Below are positions 1 through 6,960 of a stretch of DNA of 7,113 nucleotides, in pieces. The stretch's first letter is position 1, and every line of letters begins with the position of its first letter. The notes beneath the pieces were generated by a model. The model saw nothing but the letters and a program-made list of their open reading frames with translations, did no database searches and was not told the origin of the DNA. A program made the translations under genes and the position numbers. Source of the DNA: Nitrospira sp. (lineage in GTDB: Bacteria > Nitrospirota > Nitrospiria > Nitrospirales > Nitrospiraceae); assembly GCA_024998705.1 (NCBI GenBank), contig JACOEF010000397.1, positions 1 to 7,113 on the forward strand, written 5' to 3'.

Positions 1-52
1 CAATAACCGCTACTTCAACCGGCTGGCACCGCGGCCGCAACTTCGTGCAGGA
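1..52. other. Edge segment with no supported gene
   Basis: This short stretch follows the lipoprotein stop codon on the minus strand. I see no start codon with a ribosome binding site on that strand, and no terminator hairpin. In many bacteria lysA follows a small lipoprotein gene after argH, so lysA may begin just left of the window, but nothing here shows it. A plus-strand frame stays open through this segment to 383. I treat it as antisense shadow of the minus-strand genes. Confidence 0.5.
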
Positions 53-355
53 CTATCGCGTGCCCATCATCCTCACCGGCGGAGTCGGCAATGCGTCCGG
101 TTCAGACGGGGCCAGTGCTTCTTCAACGATCACCGCACTCGGAGCGCTGGGCCTGGACGCCGAACCCCACACATTCGCGCCAGGGGCCAACAATCCCTCC
201 CGTCTTAACTGCCGCTCAATCACCGGGGCCACCCCGACATTTTCTGGCGGGACCGGTGGGCCGAGCACCCCACATCCGCCCAAGCCCAGCACAATCCACG
301 CCGCACCGACAGCCCCCCCACCGACTCCCGGGCCCCAAGCCCTGACAAGCCTCAT
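53..355 (-). CDS. Small outer-membrane-type lipoprotein (LptM/YifL-like)
   Basis: A 100-residue predicted lipoprotein. A short arginine-containing N-terminus leads into a Gly/Ala/Val/Leu-rich hydrophobic stretch (about residues 11-27) that ends in a lipobox, Leu-Gly-Gly-Cys, with Cys28 as the likely lipidated residue. After it comes CGVLGPPVPP, which resembles the CGxKGPLYxP start of the small lipoproteins grouped with E. coli YifL/LptM. The rest is proline- and alanine-rich with no recognisable domain. The ATG overlaps the argH stop as ATGA, so translation is probably coupled. A GAAGG lies 10 nt upstream inside argH. Family members often sit between argH and lysA or beside dapF, which supports the call. 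E. coli LptM assists assembly of the LPS translocon. Carrying that role over to this protein is inference only, since the tail is longer and not obviously similar. Confidence 0.72.
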   Translation of the reverse strand: MRLVRAWGPGVGGGAVGAAWIVLGLGGCGVLGPPVPPENVGVAPVIERQLRREGLLAPGANVWGSASRPSAPSAVIVEEALAPSEPDALPTPPVRMMGTR

Positions 356-1806
356 CCCTTCAACGCCTTCTCAAGCTCCTTGATCCGAGCCTCCACACGA
401 CCTGTTGCCGTGCCGCCGATCTGCCCCTTCCGATCAATGGCGCCCTTCACCGTGAGACAACTCAAGACGTCCTGCGAGAAACGGGGGGAGAAACCGCGCA
501 AATCTTTCAAGGTCAACCGCTGGAGGGGTTGTTGCTGCTCGAGAGAGAATCGCACAATCTGTCCGGTAATGGAATGGGCCTCCCGGAACGGGACCCCTTT
601 GGTCACGAGGTAATCCGCCAACTCCGTCGCCAGCATTCCACCACCCTCAGCCGCTTCGGCTAAGACGGTCCTGTTCACGACCAGCCGACGCATCCACTCT
701 GTGCACAGCGCCAACGATTGCCCCGTGGTATCCACCGCATCGAAGAGCGCTTCCTTGTCTTCTTGGAGATCACGGTTGTAACTCAAGGGTAATCCCTTCA
801 GGAGCGTCAGGGTCCCCATCAAATGCCCATAGACACGTCCCGTTTTCCCGCGCACCAATTCCGGCACGTCCGGATTCTTTTTTTGGGGCATCATGCTGCT
901 GCCGGTACAGAACGTGTCCGGCAGATCCACGTAGCGAAACTCCTGCGACGCCCAGAGAATCAATTCTTCGCTCAAGCGCGAAAGGTGCATCATGATGAGC
1001 GACAAGGCACTGAGCGCCTCCACCACCGCATCACGGTCCGACACCGCATCGAGGCTGTTCTGTGTCACCGCCGGAAACTCCAGAAGTGCGGCCGTATAGC
1101 GTCGGTCAACGGGATAGTTCGACCCTGCCAAAGCGCCCGACCCCAGCGGCATGACATTCAGCCGTTCCCGGCAATCGTGGAGACGTCCTCGGTCCCGGCC
1201 GAACATTTCGACATAGGCCAGGAAGTGATGCGCCAACAGCACCGGCTGAGCCCGTTGCAAGTGCGTATACCCCGGCATCACGACACCCATATGGGCCCGC
1301 GCTTGCCCCACGAGAACACGCCGGAATTCCTGCAGTTGATCCATCAGCGTCGAGAGCACGTCCCGTAAAAACAGGCGCAGATCCAGAGCCACCTGATCGT
1401 TGCGGCTTCGGCCCGTATGCAGCTTTCCGCCCAACGGGCCGATCAACTCCGTCAACCGGCGCTCGATCGCCATATGAATGTCTTCGTCCTGCGGCGAGAA
1501 GGGAAAGCGCCCCCCGTCCAACTCCACCTTCACAAACTGCAGTCCCCGCACAAGCTGCGCCGACTCGCGGGCAGTGAGCACCTTCGCCCGGTCAAGCGTC
1601 CTGCAGTGTGCAATGCTGCCTTGGATGTCGTAGGGATAGAGCCGTCGATCGTAGGCCAGCGAAGAGGTGAATTGCTCGACCAAACGGTCGGTTTGTTCAG
1701 CGAATCGACCGCCCCAGGCCTTGCCTTTTGGCAACGCGCGACCGGGCCGTTTCGGCGCAGCGACAGGCTTCCGGGCACGCGCACCGGCAGAGTGAGGTTT
1801 CGCCAT
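352..1806 (-). CDS. argH: Argininosuccinate lyase
   Basis: Last step of arginine synthesis in the cytoplasm: argininosuccinate is cleaved to arginine and fumarate. The 484-residue protein has the fumarate lyase superfamily signature GSSMMPQKKN at 302-311, whose loop serine (303 or 304) is the expected catalytic base. It also has HTGRSRNDQ at 130-138 and the catalytic-type GYTHLQRAQP at 179-188 (His182). Typical family members start within a few residues of the WGGRF motif. Here WGGRF is at 31-35, after a Lys/Arg/Pro/Ala-rich extension. The ATG overlaps the argG TAA by one base (TAATG), and AGAGG lies 11 nt upstream in the argG tail, which supports translational coupling. A TTG at codon 25 would give the usual short start MPKGKAWGGRF but has no visible ribosome binding site. 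Function is very secure, the start slightly less so. Confidence 0.97.
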   Translation of the reverse strand: MAKPHSAGARARKPVAAPKRPGRALPKGKAWGGRFAEQTDRLVEQFTSSLAYDRRLYPYDIQGSIAHCRTLDRAKVLTARESAQLVRGLQFVKVELDGGRFPFSPQDEDIHMAIERRLTELIGPLGGKLHTGRSRNDQVALDLRLFLRDVLSTLMDQLQEFRRVLVGQARAHMGVVMPGYTHLQRAQPVLLAHHFLAYVEMFGRDRGRLHDCRERLNVMPLGSGALAGSNYPVDRRYTAALLEFPAVTQNSLDAVSDRDAVVEALSALSLIMMHLSRLSEELILWASQEFRYVDLPDTFCTGSSMMPQKKNPDVPELVRGKTGRVYGHLMGTLTLLKGLPLSYNRDLQEDKEALFDAVDTTGQSLALCTEWMRRLVVNRTVLAEAAEGGGMLATELADYLVTKGVPFREAHSITGQIVRFSLEQQQPLQRLTLKDLRGFSPRFSQDVLSCLTVKGAIDRKGQIGGTATGRVEARIKELEKALKG

Positions 1807-3023
1807 TACCGCGTCGACCTCTTCTTCCGCTGGGACCGAATCGCCAACCGGAGCGCGTTCAAGCGAATGAATCCTTCGGCGTCCTTCTGCTGATAGACAT
1901 CATCTTCTTCGAACGTGGCCATATCCAGACGATACAGCGAGCGCGGAGACTTACGCCCTACCACCGTACAGGTCCCTTTATAGAGCTTCACTCGAACAGT
2001 ACCCGTCACATCCCGCTGCGCTTCATCGAGCGCCACCTGAAGCATTTCTCGCTCCGGCGCATACCAATATCCGCAATAGATCAGCTCGGCATAGCGGGGA
2101 ATCAGGCTATCCCGCAGATGCAACACTTCCCGATCCATTGTCAGGGACTCCAAGCCCCGATGGGCCACATGGAGAATCGTGCCCCCCGGCGTTTCATACA
2201 CGCCGCGGGATTTCATCCCGACATAACGGTTTTCGACCAGATCGACACGACCGACACCGTGCGCGCCGCCTAGTTTGTTGAGATGGGCCAACAAGGTTGC
2301 CGGACTCATCTTCTTACCGTCCACAGCCACCGGATTGCCCGCCACATAGTCAATCTCGACTTCCCGGGCCTTGTTCGGCGCCCGCTCCGGCGAAACCGAC
2401 ATGACGAAAATCTCCTCCGGCGGGGCCTTCCACGGATCTTCCAGAATGCCGCCCTCATAACTCGTGTGGAACAGGTTCATGTCCATGCTGTACGGCTTCG
2501 CCTTCGTCGCAGTAACCGGAATGCCGTGTTTTTCCGCATACTCGATCAACTCACGCCGCGAGCGCATGGTCCATTCCCGCCAGGGCGCAATGATCTTGAT
2601 CTGCGGATGCAAGGCCATGTAGGTCAACTCGAAGCGGACCTGATCGTTGCCCTTACCGGTCGCACCGTGGCACACCGCCTCGGCCCCTTCATTGGCGGCA
2701 ATTTCAATCTGGCGCCGCGCGATCAACGGTCGGGCAATCGACGTGCCCAGTAGGTAGCTGCCCTCATAGATCGCATTCCCGCGCAACATGGGAAACACAT
2801 GGTCCTTGACGAAGACCTCGCGGAGATCCTCCACATAGACTTTCTTTACCCCCAGGGACTGGGCCTTCTTCTTGATGGCCTTCAGATCTTCGCCCTGCCC
2901 CAGATCGGCGCAAAACGCCACGACCTCGCAGCCATAAACCTCTTCCAGCCACTTCAGAATAACCGACGTGTCCAGACCTCCCGAATAGGCCAATACCACT
3001 TTCTTATACGATGACCGACTCAT
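1806..3023 (-). CDS. argG: Argininosuccinate synthase
   Basis: Joins citrulline and aspartate using ATP to form argininosuccinate, with AMP and pyrophosphate as products. It is cytoplasmic and usually a homotetramer. The 405 residues match the common form of about 400. The ATP pyrophosphatase P-loop AYSGGLDTS is at 12-20, and the second family signature, G-x-T-x-K-G-N-D-x2-R-F, is complete at 120-131. I chose the ATG at 3023 because AAGGGAG stands 4 nt upstream and the protein then starts [16 protein letters not shown], close to the usual spacing before the P-loop. A GTG at 3038 would add five residues, but it abuts the argF stop and would bury the Shine-Dalgarno site in the coding sequence. 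The C-terminus is strongly basic ([10 protein letters not shown]). Its purine-rich codons also form the likely ribosome binding site of argH. No key residue appears to be missing. Confidence 0.97.
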   Translation of the reverse strand: MSRSSYKKVVLAYSGGLDTSVILKWLEEVYGCEVVAFCADLGQGEDLKAIKKKAQSLGVKKVYVEDLREVFVKDHVFPMLRGNAIYEGSYLLGTSIARPLIARRQIEIAANEGAEAVCHGATGKGNDQVRFELTYMALHPQIKIIAPWREWTMRSRRELIEYAEKHGIPVTATKAKPYSMDMNLFHTSYEGGILEDPWKAPPEEIFVMSVSPERAPNKAREVEIDYVAGNPVAVDGKKMSPATLLAHLNKLGGAHGVGRVDLVENRYVGMKSRGVYETPGGTILHVAHRGLESLTMDREVLHLRDSLIPRYAELIYCGYWYAPEREMLQVALDEAQRDVTGTVRVKLYKGTCTVVGRKSPRSLYRLDMATFEEDDVYQQKDAEGFIRLNALRLAIRSQRKKRSTR

Positions 3024-3027
3024 ACGA

Positions 3028-3034
3028 CTCCCTT
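3028..3034 (-). promoter_or_regulatory. Ribosome binding site deciding the argG start
   Basis: AAGGGAG on the minus strand, 4 nt before the ATG at 3023. It lies between the argF stop (3039-3041) and argG, so it favours this ATG over the in-frame GTG at 3036-3038. Confidence 0.75.
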
Positions 3035-3038
3035 TCAC

Positions 3039-4019
3039 TTACGGTTTCCGCGCAGGTTTCTTTCCGAGGAGCCTGACCAAAATGGCCTTCTGCATATGCA
3101 ATCGATTCTCGGCCTGATCAAAGACGACCGACTGCGGTCCATCCAACACCTCGGCACTGATTTCTTCACCGCGATGAGCGGGCAGACAATGCATGACCAG
3201 CGCATCCGGCTTCGCGCATTTCAATAATCGAGCATTCAGCTGATAGGGCGCGAGGATCTTCAGACGTTTGGCCTGTTCACGCTCTTGGCCCATGCTGATC
3301 CAGACATCGGTATAGACCACGTCGGCATCCTTCACCGCCACGAACGGGTCAGCGCCGATTTCAATCACGGCCCCGGTCTGCCGAGCTTCATCCCGCGCTC
3401 GATCCACAATGCCCCGATCCGGCTGATATCCGGGCGGGCAACCCACGGTAATCGTCATCCCCATCTTCGCCGCAGCCTCGATCAGCGAATTCGTCACGTT
3501 GTTCCCGTCGCCGACATAGGCAATCTTGACGCCTTTCAGCCGCCGCTTCTTTTCCTGAATGGTCAACAGGTCGGAGAGGGCCTGACAGGGGTGATTCAAA
3601 TCGGTGAGACCATTGATGATGGGAATGGTCGCTTCGCGAGCCCACTCTTCGGCGATGGCATGGTCGAAGGTGCTCACGACGATAGCGTCGAGGTACCGTG
3701 ACAGGACATGCGCCGTGTCGGCGACACTCTCTCCCCGCGACAGCTGGATGTCGCCCATCGGCAACACCATAGCCTGCCCCCCAAGCTGATTCATCCCCGC
3801 CTCGAACGACACTCGCGTCCGGGTCGATGGCTTCTGAAAGAGCAGGCCCAGCATGCGGCCCTGCAACAGAGGATGGGGCACACCGCGGCGCTGCTTCACT
3901 TTCAACTGCGCAGCCAGGCGTAACAAACCCGTCAGCTCTGCAACGGGGATCGAGAGCAGTTCCAGAAAATCTTTCCCGAGACCGGCCCGGGAGGGTGACC
4001 GATGCGGACGCCGCGACAT
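3039..4019 (-). CDS. argF: Ornithine carbamoyltransferase
   Basis: Transfers the carbamoyl group from carbamoyl phosphate to ornithine, giving citrulline, in the cytoplasm as a trimer. With the ATG at 4019 the protein has 326 residues, a normal length. Motifs in order are FQKPSTRTR at 61-69 (carbamoyl phosphate binding), HPCQ at 143-146, GDGNNVTNS at 170-178, DVWISMGQE at 238-246 (the SMG ornithine loop) and HCLPAHRG at 277-284 (the catalytic cysteine loop). The SMG and HCLP motifs argue for true ornithine transcarbamylase, not an aspartate, putrescine or acetylornithine enzyme. The open frame runs 29 codons further upstream, but that part lies over the end of argD and reads unlike any ArgF. 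AGGGG 5 nt before the ATG at 4019 supports the shorter start. The first dozen residues are basic and poorly constrained. The gap to argD is 16 nt. Confidence 0.96.
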   Translation of the reverse strand: MSRRPHRSPSRAGLGKDFLELLSIPVAELTGLLRLAAQLKVKQRRGVPHPLLQGRMLGLLFQKPSTRTRVSFEAGMNQLGGQAMVLPMGDIQLSRGESVADTAHVLSRYLDAIVVSTFDHAIAEEWAREATIPIINGLTDLNHPCQALSDLLTIQEKKRRLKGVKIAYVGDGNNVTNSLIEAAAKMGMTITVGCPPGYQPDRGIVDRARDEARQTGAVIEIGADPFVAVKDADVVYTDVWISMGQEREQAKRLKILAPYQLNARLLKCAKPDALVMHCLPAHRGEEISAEVLDGPQSVVFDQAENRLHMQKAILVRLLGKKPARKP

Positions 4020-4024
4020 ACGCG

Positions 4025-4029
4025 CCCCT
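4025..4029 (-). promoter_or_regulatory. Ribosome binding site deciding the argF start
   Basis: AGGGG on the minus strand, 5 nt before the ATG at 4019 and inside the 16-nt gap after the argD stop. It supports the 326-residue ArgF over the 355-residue open frame. Confidence 0.65.
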
Positions 4030-4035
4030 ACGTGA

Positions 4036-5244
4036 TTAATGGTGGCTTGATGTGGTTCGCTGACTAAAAACCTGCGCGAGCGCGACCAGCAAGCGATCGA
4101 TCTCACGCTCCGTGATGATGAGTGGGGGAACGAACCGCAGGACCCGGTCGCCGGCGCAGTTGATCAACAATCCGCGGGCCAGACAATCGGCGACCACAGC
4201 TTTCCCGTCGATATCCAGTTCCATACCCTGCAAGAGACCGATCCCACGCACGTCCTTGACGCAGCGATGCCGGTCTTTCAGGACGGTGAGTCCCTTGGCC
4301 AACGCCTCCCCCATCCGCCGCCCCTGGTCCAGGATCTTGCCCTCCAGCAGGACGCGCAGGACCGCCGACCCCGCCGCGCAGGCCAGAGGATTTCCGCCAA
4401 AGGTCGATGCATGGGTCCCCGGTGAAAAGGCGTGCGCCACGGTATCCGTGGCCAGGCAAGCCCCGATCGGAATGCCGCCGCCAAGCCCCTTCGCCAAGGT
4501 CATAATGTCCGGCTGCATGCCGAACTGCTCATAACAGAAGAGCGTCCCTGTCCGACCCATGCCTGTCTGCACTTCATCAAAAATCAGGAGCACATCCCGG
4601 TCCCGGCACAGGTCCCGCAATCCCTGCATGTAGCTACGATCCGCCACATGCACCCCGCCTTCGGCCTGAATCGGCTCCAGCATGACGGCGGCAGTTTTCG
4701 GCGTGAGAGCGCGTTCGACTTCCGACAGATCGTTAAACGCCACGTACGAAAACCCCGGCACCAGAGGGGCGAATCCTTTCTGGACCTTGTCCTGACCGGT
4801 GGCGGTCAACGTGGCCATGGTGCGCCCGTGAAAGGAGTTTTTCATCGTGATGATTTCGTAACGATCGGCCCCGTACTTGTCGTACGAATATTTGCGAGCC
4901 AGCTTGATCGCTGCTTCGTTCGCTTCCGCGCCACTGTTACAGAAGAACACTTTCTGCGCAAACGAATGCTCAACCAGGGTCTGGGCGAGCCGTACCTGGG
5001 GCTCGGTATAATAGAGGTTCGATGTATGGATCAGGTGCTGCACCTGCTTTTGAACCGCCAGCACCAGATCCGGATGTCCATGACCGAGGAGATTCACCGC
5101 AATACCGGCCACAAAATCGATGTACTCCCGGCCTTCCAGGTCGTAGACCTTCGAGCCACGGCCCCGCACGATCGAAATCGGCTGGCGCGTGTAGGTGTTC
5201 ATCAAGTACTGTTCGGCATTGAGTCGCAGCTCGCCCGTCGGCAT
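4036..5244 (-). CDS. argD: Acetylornithine aminotransferase (class III, PLP-dependent)
   Basis: Moves an amino group from glutamate to N-acetylglutamate semialdehyde, giving N-acetylornithine, the fourth step of arginine synthesis. The 402 residues match ArgD proteins (E. coli about 406). Class III aminotransferase marks are NSGAEANEAA at 103-112 (phosphate binding), NSFHGRT at 136-142, IFDEVQTGMGRTG at 221-233 (Asp223 faces the PLP ring nitrogen), and TLAKGLGGGIPIGA at 249-262 with Lys252 as the PLP Schiff-base lysine. I chose the ATG at 5244 because GGAGAGG lies 6 nt upstream. The open frame continues to 5301 but reads there through the probable promoter. It is the first gene of the operon. 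ArgD enzymes can also act as succinyldiaminopimelate aminotransferase (DapC), and a lysine role cannot be excluded. argB, argC and argJ are not in the window. Confidence 0.95.
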   Translation of the reverse strand: MPTGELRLNAEQYLMNTYTRQPISIVRGRGSKVYDLEGREYIDFVAGIAVNLLGHGHPDLVLAVQKQVQHLIHTSNLYYTEPQVRLAQTLVEHSFAQKVFFCNSGAEANEAAIKLARKYSYDKYGADRYEIITMKNSFHGRTMATLTATGQDKVQKGFAPLVPGFSYVAFNDLSEVERALTPKTAAVMLEPIQAEGGVHVADRSYMQGLRDLCRDRDVLLIFDEVQTGMGRTGTLFCYEQFGMQPDIMTLAKGLGGGIPIGACLATDTVAHAFSPGTHASTFGGNPLACAAGSAVLRVLLEGKILDQGRRMGEALAKGLTVLKDRHRCVKDVRGIGLLQGMELDIDGKAVVADCLARGLLINCAGDRVLRFVPPLIITEREIDRLLVALAQVFSQRTTSSHH

Positions 5245-5250
5245 GGCACA

Positions 5251-5257
5251 CCTCTCC
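5251..5257 (-). promoter_or_regulatory. Ribosome binding site of argD
   Basis: GGAGAGG on the minus strand, 6 nt before the ATG at 5244. It favours this start over the open frame extending to 5301, whose first codons overlap the putative promoter. Confidence 0.7.
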
Positions 5258-5277
5258 CATCGTGAGGCGGCGAAGCT

Positions 5278-5306
5278 ATCATAGGGGACAGGTGAAAGCA
5301 ACAGAA
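5278..5306 (-). promoter_or_regulatory. Putative sigma-70 promoter of the arg operon
   Basis: TATGAT at 5278-5283 on the minus strand matches the -10 consensus at five of six positions. It would start transcription near 5271, giving a leader of about 27 nt before argD. At 17 nt spacing the -35 position reads TTCTGT (5301-5306), a weak match, so an activator or another sigma factor may be involved. I saw no AT-rich ArgR box of the TGAAT-N-ATTCA type. The call rests on the -10 and its distance to the ribosome binding site. Confidence 0.4.
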
Positions 5307-5309
5307 CGA

Positions 5310-5345
5310 AGACCCCTCAGCAGCTCCCAGCGCGGTCAGGGGTCT
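5310..5345. repeat. Inverted repeat between divergent genes
   Basis: AGACCCCT at 5310-5317 and AGGGGTCT at 5338-5345 form a perfect 8-bp inverted repeat around a 20-nt spacer. It lies just upstream of the putative argD promoter and about 70 bp before the divergent gene at 5414. It could be a regulator site, or a hairpin in a longer transcript. On the minus strand it is followed by an interrupted T-rich run, giving a weak resemblance to an intrinsic terminator. Confidence 0.55.
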
Positions 5346-5402
5346 GTTTGAAGCCTGTGGATGGCGGGCCCTCCCTTGACGGGAAGAGACGGCGGATGGG
5401 AT

Positions 5403-5409
5403 AAGGTGA
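5403..5409 (+). promoter_or_regulatory. Ribosome binding site of the zinc-ribbon gene
   Basis: AAGGTGA ends 4 nt before the ATG at 5414 and fixes the start so that the zinc-ribbon cysteines fall right at the N-terminus. Confidence 0.65.
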
Positions 5410-5413
5410 CCGT

Positions 5414-6058
5414 ATGAAATCCTGTTCACAATGCCGACAAGAAAATCGAGACGATGCCCGCTTTTGCCACCAGTGCGGCGGGGCCTTCACCGTCGAAAGC
5501 CGGGAAGCGGCAGTAGAGTCGGACGCGGCGCCCTCACCGCAGACAGACGCGGAACTCTGGAAAGCCTTCATCGGCCCCAATGCCGACCGCTACCTGGAAA
5601 CCTTCAAGAAATTCACCGGACCGTCGGGCCCGCCATTTGCCCTGACCTGGCATTGGCCGGCCTTCGTCTTTGAGCCCTTCCTCTGGTTCCTCTACCGGAA
5701 GATGTATGTGTATGCCCTGATCTATGCCATCGGTCCGGCCATGGCATTCTATATCACCCAAGACCTCTCAGCAGACATCATCTGGCGCATCATCGCGGCC
5801 GCCAGCGCCAACTATATCTATTTCTGGCATGCCAAAGAGCAGCTCGCCAAGATCAAGGGCGAGCGGGCCCCTGGTGGAGAGGCCAGACAACAGATGTTGG
5901 GAGAATTGGGCGGCGTGCAGCCGTATGTGGTGTGGGTCGGCGTCGGCCTACTCGTCCTGAAAATCGGCTTGGTCGTGGCCATGTTCAAGGACGGACCGCC
6001 GGACGGGCCTAAGGGGCCCCCGGCCAAGACACATCCCACCAGCGCCACCCGCGTCTGA
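5414..6058 (+). CDS. Zinc-ribbon plus DUF2628-like membrane protein
   Basis: A 214-residue predicted inner membrane protein. The N-terminus is a short zinc ribbon with CxxC pairs at Cys4/Cys7 and Cys18/Cys21. A charged, proline-containing linker follows to about residue 45. Residues 46-140 resemble DUF2628: LWKAFIGPNADRYLETFKKF, then an aromatic segment with HWPAFVFEPFLWFLYRKMY at 80-98. Hydrophobic stretches near 83-115, 121-138 and 171-191 suggest three or four membrane segments. The C-terminus is rich in Pro, Gly and Lys. DUF2628 proteins have no settled function that I know of, and the family call comes from motif memory. The gene is divergent from argD and convergent with the gene ending at 6073, with only 14 bp between stops and no clear terminator. 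I see no functional tie to arginine synthesis. Confidence 0.85.
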   Translation: MKSCSQCRQENRDDARFCHQCGGAFTVESREAAVESDAAPSPQTDAELWKAFIGPNADRYLETFKKFTGPSGPPFALTWHWPAFVFEPFLWFLYRKMYVYALIYAIGPAMAFYITQDLSADIIWRIIAAASANYIYFWHAKEQLAKIKGERAPGGEARQQMLGELGGVQPYVVWVGVGLLVLKIGLVVAMFKDGPPDGPKGPPAKTHPTSATRV

Positions 6059-6072
6059 GTCAATCGCGACGA

Positions 6073-6927
6073 TCAATCCGTAACAGGCGCGCCTGATCCG
6101 TCCGAGATCCGCTGCCGCTGCCACTCGATCCAGGACACGAACCACTCAAAATCCTGCTGGTAGGCAGCCCCGCTGAGATCCGGCGCGGCTTGAGTTTGCT
6201 CCAGCTGCGTATAGGTGCGCGGCCAATTCTTTTGCCACCAGGATTTCAATTCGTCCGGGCCGTACGGCTGCCCGTTGGGATTGCTGATGCCGGCGGCGGC
6301 ACAGAGCCCTGCAACAAGGGGCCAATAGCGATCCTTGCCGAGACCAAGACTCCGGAAATGTTCGCGGAGCAGGAAGACCACCCAGAGTTCAGCGCTGTTC
6401 TTTTTGTTATGTTTGAAGGGCTGTGTTTGCCGTAGGGGAACCGGGTCGAAGATCTTGATGACCGAGGTATAATCCGGGCCTCCGTAACTCCCCGCCGACT
6501 CAGCGATCCCTTGCAGCATGTTGGCGAGTTCGACCTCGACGACAGGCGCTCGGGACGGACTGTCGTCAGGATTGCCGGCACTCAACGGATTCGTCGCCGT
6601 CAGCAATTCGATCAACGGCTTGAGCTCGCGCAACCGTACGGCGGCCGCTTTGAGGATCTGCTCGGATTCAAGCCAGTAGTCCGGATCGCTCTTGGACGCC
6701 CGTTCTCGACCAGAGGGTGGTAAGACGACGGGGATCCAGTAGCGCACCAGGACAAAGAGCACGTATTCAACCTCAGCACCGGCCTGCGCAACACCGGCCA
6801 GCGCCTGACTGACCCCGAGCGCCCGTCGAAAAAACGACTCGACCCGATCTTCGACTTGCAGCCGACATCCCATTGCGCGCCACCACTGCTGCAGCGGGGC
6901 CCAGTCTGCGGGAGAACTTTCCGGCAT
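6073..6927 (-). CDS. Unrecognised tryptophan-rich protein, 284 residues
   Basis: I do not recognise this protein. It has 13 tryptophans in 284 residues, several in clusters: WAPLQQWW at 9-16, SWWQKNW at 229-235 and EWFVSWIEW at 261-269. A hydrophobic stretch, VEYVLFVLVRYWIPVVL at 53-69, could be a buried helix or one membrane segment; there is no signal peptide or lipobox. Residues 114-130 look like a flexible Pro/Ser/Asp-rich loop. The segment FRSLGLGKDRYWPLVAGL at 191-208, followed by SWWQKNWP, looks like a conserved compact fold, perhaps nucleic-acid or protein binding, but that is a guess. I chose the ATG at 6927 because GGAG lies 7 nt upstream; the frame opens one codon earlier with TTG. 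GC-rich wobble positions and a typical bacterial layout support a real gene. Confidence 0.8.
   Translation of the reverse strand: MPESSPADWAPLQQWWRAMGCRLQVEDRVESFFRRALGVSQALAGVAQAGAEVEYVLFVLVRYWIPVVLPPSGRERASKSDPDYWLESEQILKAAAVRLRELKPLIELLTATNPLSAGNPDDSPSRAPVVEVELANMLQGIAESAGSYGGPDYTSVIKIFDPVPLRQTQPFKHNKKNSAELWVVFLLREHFRSLGLGKDRYWPLVAGLCAAAGISNPNGQPYGPDELKSWWQKNWPRTYTQLEQTQAAPDLSGAAYQQDFEWFVSWIEWQRQRISDGSGAPVTD
6084..6095. repeat. 12-bp perfect palindrome
   Basis: CAGGCGCGCCTG reads the same on both strands. It falls in the last codons of the 6073-6927 gene and just after the stop of the convergent gene. It is too short, with no T-run, to be called a terminator. It may be chance in GC-rich coding sequence. 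Confidence 0.4.
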
Positions 6928-6960
6928 CAATGCACTCCAGCGTGAGGAGAAATCGCAGGC

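Noticed and set aside
45..383. Plus-strand open frame opposite the lipoprotein gene
   Set aside because: It shares wobble positions with the minus-strand lipoprotein frame, which explains its openness. Its product is low-complexity Pro/Ser/Thr-rich, it has no convincing ribosome binding site, and it runs into the end of argH.
4432..5265. Long 277-codon plus-strand frame opposite argD
   Set aside because: It lies antisense to a certain gene. The product has no recognisable domain and looks like a reverse-strand shadow.
5276..5301. Leader peptide starting at the ATG in the -10 region or at 5260
   Set aside because: The first ATG overlaps the proposed -10 and would not be transcribed. The frame from 5260 runs 96 codons out of frame through argD, with no arginine-rich leader pattern.
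5310..5345. Intrinsic terminator
   Set aside because: The repeat sits between two divergent starts, where no transcript needs to end. The loop is 20 nt and the following T-run is broken by C and G.
5245..5413. ArgR operator upstream of argD
   Set aside because: No AT-rich TGAAT/ATTCA-like pair is present; the region is GC-rich.
6059..6072. Bidirectional terminator between the convergent genes
   Set aside because: Only 14 bp separate the stops. There is a 4-bp palindromic match (ATCG-CGA-CGAT) but no stable stem with a T-tract.
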